Shown: in pieces, positions 57,647 through 64,000 of the stretch
Layout of the letters: each line of letters begins with the position of its first letter
Position numbering within the stretch: position 1 is the first letter of the stretch
Assembly (NCBI GenBank): GCA_021234155.1
Contig: JAJEKV010000221.1
Coordinates: forward strand, 648,869 to 712,868
Length of the DNA stretch: 64,000 nt
DNA from: Isoetes taiwanensis
Lineage: Eukaryota; Streptophyta; Lycopodiopsida; Isoetales; Isoetaceae
Direction: 5' to 3'
Program-made: the position numbers and the translations under genes
Notes under the pieces: model-generated
What the model was told of the DNA's origin: nothing
The model's database searches: none
The model's input: the letters and a program-made list of their open reading frames with translations, nothing else

Positions 57647-60600
57647 CGATAGAAGAGGAATCTACCCTAAGAGAATAATGCAAACTAGGCTGACAGGAGG
57701 AAAAAAGACGAAAATGAAGTGAAGAAATGGAAGATAGGATGGCTAGAAGACAAGATCAGAGTGGTAAATCGTGGAACAGATGATCTAACAGATATCAAAA
57801 GGGGCAAAGAGGCAACAAGATAACAGAGCAACGAGATAACATGGACAAAAGGAGCAAGTAAGAAGTACCAGAGTATCGAAGGAAAAGGCTCGTTGAGAGC
57901 AAGGAGCAACCAAGGCAACCAGAGTAAATGGAAGGAGGAGAAGAAACCAAGAAAAAGAGAGAAAAAACAAGGATAAAGAGATGATAGAGACGAAGGAGCA
58001 ATGAAGTAGAATGAGCAAGTAATGCCAGAATCCAGATAATGGGATGAGCAAAAAAGGATACAATGGAATAAACAAGGCAGAAGGGGCAAGCAAGGACTTC
58101 CAGAGTATCGGAGAGAAGACCACTAGAGAGCGAATGAGCAATCACGGCAACTGAGTAAATCGGAGGAAAAGGATTCCAAGAAAAATGGAGCAAAAAGGGA
58201 ATAAATAGAAGGCTGCGACAATGAAGCAACGGTAGAATGAGCAAGTAAAGACGGAATGCGAACAATAGGATGTAAAAAATGAAAGATACAATGGCACCGG
58301 AAAATGAGCATAAAAGTGAAGGACACAATAGGACAATGCAGCATGAAATGGGGAAAGGAACTTCTGGGACACCCGCAGACAAAGCCACGATTATGATGAC
58401 ATCAACAAAGAAAAGATATCAAATGACTACTGTACCAGTAAACCACTACACTAACAATACTATAAAAACTGAACTAAGCTAAATAGAAAAGGTAACAAGA
58501 AGTCAAAGAAATCAAAGAAGGAACTGATGCAACTAAAGGAGTAATAATGTCAACAAAAAGTTGAACGAAAACAACAAGCCAAAGAAACTTAACGAAGAAA
58601 ACAACGTAAACACAACAAAATAGAGAAATGATATCAAATGGAGCTACAGAGATAATGAGGAGCATCTAGCAACTGGAGCACAACAAAACCACAATGGAGC
58701 AAGTCGAAATCAAGAGAATATATAGATCAAAGAAGTGAAGTGGAGAAATGGGCCCCAACAATACCACAACTAAAAATGGCTAATTGAAACCGAAGGAATA
58801 ACTATAGTAGGCGTAATAAAAAGAAAGAAGATGGAATAAAAGCCAACGAAATGAAAATGGAAAAATGAAATTAACAGAGGTTGATAGAGAAAATGGACGA
58901 AATGACAGCACATAGGCAACATGCTGAAACAAAGAAACCAGAATAGGCACCACAGCTACACATGAAAATATGGGATAGAGGAAAAAATAGACTAGACCAG
59001 CAAAAATGCACGTGGATATCAAACAACCATATCGCTAACCAAAACCTACCATGAACATATGTAACATCATATCATGATGAACGCACGAACGCCCATTTCT
59101 AGCATCTTGATCAATGCCCCAATTGAGAGAAACAAACTCAATCACTATATGTAGCTCTGGGGAACGACGAGAAAAATCGTTGCCTACGGGACACGACCTC
59201 CCTCAAAAAAGTGCCAAGCCAACGACAGCATAAAGACATGCCAACTGCACTTACTAAGAACTACATCACCAAAATTGTAAAATATAGAGGAGAACGAGCC
59301 AATAAATAATTATGGGACAAGAATGCCCTCACAAGACAAGGATACAAAAATCAACAAACAAGGGACAGGAGAAGAATGGGGTAGCCAAGACAAATGGAAC
59401 CTAGCAGGCCAGTGGAGCAGATAGATAGATAATATATGGGTTTGGTACAAATCAAGCAAATAGGAGCAGACAGAACAAATGGAGGAAAACAAAACAAATG
59501 GAACAAGGACAAATCTGTAGGCCAAATGGGCAAATAGAACAAATGAGATATGCGAACTAAAGATACAAATGTGCCAAGGGAACAGATAGATAGTTAAGGA
59601 AAAAAGGGGTACAAGTCAAACAAAGGCAGATAGACCGATTGGAACAAACAAGACAAATGAAATAAAAACACAAAAACGACAAGCAAAGGAGTAAGTAACA
59701 CATATACAATGGCACAAAAATACCTATGATAGCGATAATAGCAAAAAGGAGGTAAACAAAATGGATGCAAAAAAGAATGCGCGAAAGAAAAATGTTCAAA
59801 GGAGCAAATGGGGTAAAAGGAGTAAGATGATCAAAGAACATGTGAGGCTGAGAGACGATAGATGCTCAGATAACCAAGGAGATAGTGGAACCGCAAACGA
59901 TAGGAGAAAATGCACCAAAAATCCTCGAGTTAGCAAGGCGAAAGAGAACATATCAAGAAACGAAAAAACAAGACCCAGCGACTCACGTGGGAGCATGTAT
60001 ATAGCAAATGGAGAAGCATTATCCCCAAAAACCAATGAACCAAAGAGAGAAAGAGAAAAGGAGCAATGGCCACAATAGAATGGAAGGGGCCACTAATCTA
60101 ACTCAAGGCATAAATTGTATTGCAAGAGTAAACAGAGCAATGGTATCCAAGGTGACAATGAAAAGGGAGAACAAGAATGAGATGAATTAATGGAAGAAAA
60201 CTAGAGAACATAATGCAACCATGAACTGAGCAACTAGATGAACCAAAAACGACTAGAATGTCCATGCACATAACGGCTATGAAGATAGCTGTAAGTCATG
60301 AGGAGAATCAAAAGTACCCTGTTTCAATGCAGACCACTAGCATTAAAGCCAAAGCATGGGAATGTGTCAGAAATCCCTAACCAGGGAATGATATTGAAAA
60401 CTCTTAGAAATAGAGAAAGAGCAAAATGAACGAGATTCACCAACCTCCAGTCAAAGTGAGCACATGGACAATATCGAAGAACACAACAAACATAGAGTAA
60501 GGAACACTCCAACCCTGGCAACAAAGATTCCAAGACTGCAAAAACACAAAATTCGACGAAACCAAGGATAAAAACACATGAATCTACGCAAAGGGGAATG

Positions 60601-62921
60601 GACCAACTTTCATGTAGTATCGACGCCCACAGAATGACTCTATCAATGACCTCAAACTATTAACGAAAAGAAGGGGTGAATGAAACCAAAAGGGGATCGA
60701 ATCAATGCACATTTGGTGCCAGAACTACAGAAAAAAGAAAAAATGCGCAACCAGTAGAAAAAAGGCTTAAGATGCATAACATGAATGGAGAATCGAGCAC
60801 AAAGAGAACAAATAAATGTCAACAAAATACAGAAAAAAGTCAACATACATCCCCATTAATAAGCGCAATACTAGAAACTAGACGAATTATCCGTCAAAAG
60901 TGCTTATCGTGAACCAAGGCAGTACCATACTAACCCCGTTGAGTGCAAAAGAAGAAACTATGAAGATCATCAACATATGCATCTAAGTAAAGAATAAAAC
61001 CGGGTCTAATCAGGCCATACCAATGAATGGGTGAATGTACCCAAACCTGTAACATCTTGAGTAAAGGGATCATTATCTGTGTAAGGCTTGAAAAAACTCC
61101 CCTCCAACAAAAATATAGGCTCCTGGAAATCGCTCGCCAATTCGAAAAGACCCCATTGTAGGTTCCGAACCATATGATACGAAAGGAAAAAATCTATAAA
61201 GCTCGCAAAAATAAGACAATCCAATGTTGAGCTACAATGATTGGAAATAAACCCAGCAATGTCAATGATATTATACTGGCACTTAACAAAGAAGCCAAAT
61301 GTAGCATGTGGACCAAAGCAGTAGAACGAAGTCGACCCCTGGCGAAAAATATATAAAATCAGGACATACCTCGGTTGGGTATCGAACTCAGGTCCTCCAA
61401 GCCAGGCATGGAACTTACCAATAACCACAACAACAATGACACATTGACTTCGAAACCTACAATATAAAAAATTTAAATCCATTAAAACAAATGAGAACAA
61501 AAAAGGTGAGCACCCGGATACTGGGGGTGCCACAGTTGAGCTGAAGATCCGCATCAAAGCAGGGTGGTCGTAGCTAGGAGCATTGGTGGGAGAGACATGA
61601 GGTAGTGTGTGAATGAAGGAATGAAACTATAATGTAGAAAGCTCTATAATGTAGAAAGCTCGGAGCTCATGGTCAATAAAGAAACACTCCGCAAGGTGAA
61701 AGAGCAAAAAGAAACCAACTCAGGGATTACATGGGACCAAACATTAATCTCAAAACCGCATCCATAATAATCAAGGTAGATGACAAAGACATAACTAACT
61801 GGTGCATGCAAAAGAACTATGTCAAAATACAGGATATCCAGGTGATGGTATCCCCTGACAACTTGCAAAACTAACAAAAGAAAAAACCTGGGCAAAGTCG
61901 GCGGACACTATGCGGCAAGGGATGTCTAAATCCGGTGCATGCTTCCGGCTAAGTTCGGGCCAAGGTATCACAGGTCCGATGCCAAAAATCCTTCCAGGAA
62001 ACGCGATCAGAAAAACAGATCAGAAAAATAGGGCCCGTCCCGGACTTGGACTGTGCTGGAACTGGCTGGTGTTCTATCTGCGATGGGTCCTCCTTTCGCG
62101 ATGGGAGCCACGAATCTCCCAGTGTCGATCCAACAAAAATGAAATTGGTAATAACCAGTGAGCAAGCAATCCAAGAATCAGCATTCAAGGCCCCAAAAAT
62201 CAAGTTTAAACTGCCTAAATTACATAACCTGAAAGGCCGATCCTGATCCAACTAAAGAATATCTGGAAAAAATAGAAGGAAAAAATAGAAGATGATTGAT
62301 TCCTAAGCAGCAAAGCCGTCCAACTAGCTGGCTCCTAGTCGGTTGTAAAGAATGAAGCAATCAGAGATCCAAACATGCATCCATCAAGGAAAATATCAAG
62401 GAAAATGGAAAAAAGAAACTTATCTGAATGAAAGAGATGAATCCGGATTGTGCAGTTGGAGCCATGCTTTGCAGATCCACTCTCCTGCATACCGTATAGC
62501 TTGAAAATGGCCCATCAAAAAGGGGAACCGAATAACCATCCATCTGGAGTAAAAGAAAGAAGATTCGAAGACAAATCCAAGGCCTGGCACATAGCCCATA
62601 GCCGTAACTGGTTCTTTGGGCTCATGACAAACCGATTAAGATTAAAGATCTTGAAAAAATACCATGAATCAACCTGCAACAAGGCCCAATCCTGGCCCTA
62701 AAGCGGGTGAAGACAGAGGTCGCCCTAAAGCAGATGAAGAAAGAGGTCGCATCGCCCTAAAGCAGATGAAGAAAGAGGTCGCAAAAATCTCTTTAGCAAT
62801 CAAACTTCCTAGAACCCCATCAAATACATCTGGATTGCAATATGCAGATCGAATCCGTTGCAATATGTAGATCAAAATCCGTCTGGACTACAACAAGAAG
62901 TAGAACTAGGGAAAACTAGGA
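57647..62921. other. Purine-skewed region without recognisable genes
   Basis: For more than 3 kb the plus strand is dominated by A and G (AGGAGCAA, GAGAAAGAG, ACAAATGGA motifs), giving long but uninformative hydrophobic frames on the minus strand. A degenerate tandem duplication of about 230 bp is visible (CCAGAGTATCG at 57869 and 58100). ACAAATGGA-type short repeats occur at 59380-59540, and a 33-bp tandem at about 62705-62785 (GCCCTAAAGCAGATGAAGAA). From 60.3 kb the skew weakens. I see no gag-pol, transposase or RNA gene. It may be the interior of a large non-autonomous retroelement. Confidence 0.5.
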
Positions 62922-63077
62922 GAAACTGGTAGGGCAGAGAAGAAGGAGAAACTAGCTCAAGAGAACGCCGATGAAGTGAAAATAGGAGAAGAGGCAGAAT
63001 AAATAGAAGAAGTGAGATGAGGCGTCCCCATCCAAGGAATGTCGGTTCTATTGCTATCGCAATAGAACCGTGGCATT
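62922..63077 (+). repeat. 156-bp direct repeat, copy 2
   Basis: Pairs with 57458-57613. The perfect hairpin lies at 63043-63070. It is followed by GTCGGAGAGCC, unlike copy 1, so 63077 is the shared boundary. Confidence 0.9.
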
Positions 63078-63854
63078 GTCGGAGAGCCTTATGCAGTCAA
63101 CCTGAAGTTGGCTAGACATAGAACATGCCTAGCCACCAGATTACTTTCCAAATCCCAGTGCAAGAAATCTAGATATCCTTCCACATATATGGTTATTCTC
63201 TTAGTTCAGCAATCTGGTTCAAATCTATTCCTGTCAATAATTTGCACACAAAATTAAACAAAACCCAAAAAAATCTTAACTTTTCTTCCCTCCACATCTT
63301 CATATATTTCTGTTAGCAAGAAAGAGCAAGAGTAGATGACATATCCAACGATTTAGATGATGAATCTAAAATTTAAGATTTGATAGCGAAAAATCGTATT
63401 TGAAGCAACTTTTTTTCTGGCTTTGTAGATACAAAAACAAAAAATCAAAGATCATTTGAGCATTCCCAAACCAGCTCAACCCTAATCAACCCGAATCTTG
63501 CAAGAAAGGGCCTTCAAAACCTATTCTGCTAGGTGGAAAACATGAAGGTTGTTGAAAGTGCACAAACTAGTCTCCCATCCATTGTTAAAGAACAGCAAGC
63601 CATGGGATGCCCCAAAATCAGACAACCACACAACCCTTGCTCAAGCAAATTTCCAAAACCATCAAGATTGCATCTCTGCTAGACATTAGAAGGAGGATCT
63701 GTTTGCCACTAGATATGTTTATGAATTGTTCGTAAGGTTGCATACATACAATTAAAAGTAACAAATTGAATAAAAGAAGTGTTTAAGAGATCCTTTATAC
63801 ATGTTTAATCACGTTGTCAACTCAAGGACATATTGGAACAAGCTGATAAATCTT
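63078..63854. other. Non-coding region, no gene recognised
   Basis: AT-rich sequence with no family motifs. Confidence 0.45.
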
Positions 63855-64000
63855 CTTTTTGGGTTGCCCCTAGGGGGGCAAACCCTCGTTTATGTGGGTT
63901 TGTGGGATATACTGAGTATATGCTGGAATATACTCAGTATATGTTGATGACTGCTAAAAACCCTTTGTTCCCTGTAAATGCACGGTCGGGTTGCGTTGTG
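63855..64000 (+). repeat. Two-hairpin repeat element, copy 2 (runs off the window)
   Basis: The first hairpin (63861-63885) pairs GGGTTGCCCC with GGGGCAAACCC. The second (63907-63942) is a perfect 15-bp stem, ATATACTGAGTATAT with ATATACTCAGTATAT, around a GCTGGA loop. The order, spacing and flanking CGTTTATGTGGG agree with copy 1 at 1838-1960. Confidence 0.6.

Noticed and set aside
57685-58388. Long hydrophobic minus-strand frames as membrane proteins
   Set aside because: They result from a purine-rich plus strand, overlap one another in several frames and have no family features.
61006-61557. 183-residue minus-strand frame as a gene
   Set aside because: No recognisable domain, no supporting neighbours and composition typical of the surrounding non-coding sequence.
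56651-63077. The 156-bp repeats as LTRs of a conventional retrotransposon
   Set aside because: They do not begin TG or end CA. No primer-binding site or polypurine tract is placed correctly, and no gag-pol sequence lies between them.

Overview
The window looks like intergenic heterochromatin of a large, transposon-rich land-plant nuclear genome. The evidence is a chromodomain Ty3/gypsy element primed by plant initiator-tRNA-Met, a plant-type PIF/Harbinger element, a CACTA element with plant termini, gene fragments with short GT-AG introns, and a stray piece of plant-type mitochondrial small-subunit rRNA. The species cannot be read from the sequence. No intact host gene was found. Nearly everything is a mobile element, a repeat or a gene fragment.

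The scaffold of positions 2.5-52.7 kb is an AT-rich repeat family, here called family R, with a full length of about 1.8-1.9 kb. It has a low-complexity body built from TTCTAGAACATTCTA-like units, a tRNA-like pol III head, and a tail of CCGTAGGATC-containing units. Three copies lie in the same orientation, and each is split by later insertions. Copy A (2545-11236) is split by gypsy-1 (3594-10443, perfect 5-bp target duplication). The A/B junction is split by gypsy-3 (11237-27859, minus strand, about 2.4-kb LTRs), whose reverse transcriptase is itself split by a PIF/Harbinger element (16585-22170, TTA target duplication). Copy B (27860-39640) is split by gypsy-2 (28194-39486, perfect 5-bp target duplication), which carries a small TRIM-like insertion. 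Copy C (45143-52690) is split by a CACTA element (46433-51962) that contains the mitochondrial rRNA fragment.

Between copies B and C are two palindromic MITE-like elements of one family (40605-41313 and 42590-43115). There is also a probable gene-capturing element with about 160-bp terminal inverted repeats (41619-45142). It holds intron-containing fragments of adenylosuccinate lyase next to an ABCC-type transporter fragment on the same strand.

From 54 to 56.3 kb two LINE 3' ends lie head to head. From 56.65 to 63.08 kb there is a strongly purine-skewed region with no recognisable genes. It holds hairpin-forming tandem repeats and a 156-bp direct repeat whose copies each contain a perfect 12-bp stem-loop. 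A two-hairpin element occurs near both window edges (about 1844-1920 and 63861-63942).

The mobile elements do not act together as a pathway. Each carries its own replication genes, mostly broken. Many differences between paired LTRs, and some frame breaks, fall at CAG/CTG-type sites. Part of the apparent decay may therefore be base-calling error at CHG-methylated cytosines rather than true mutation.
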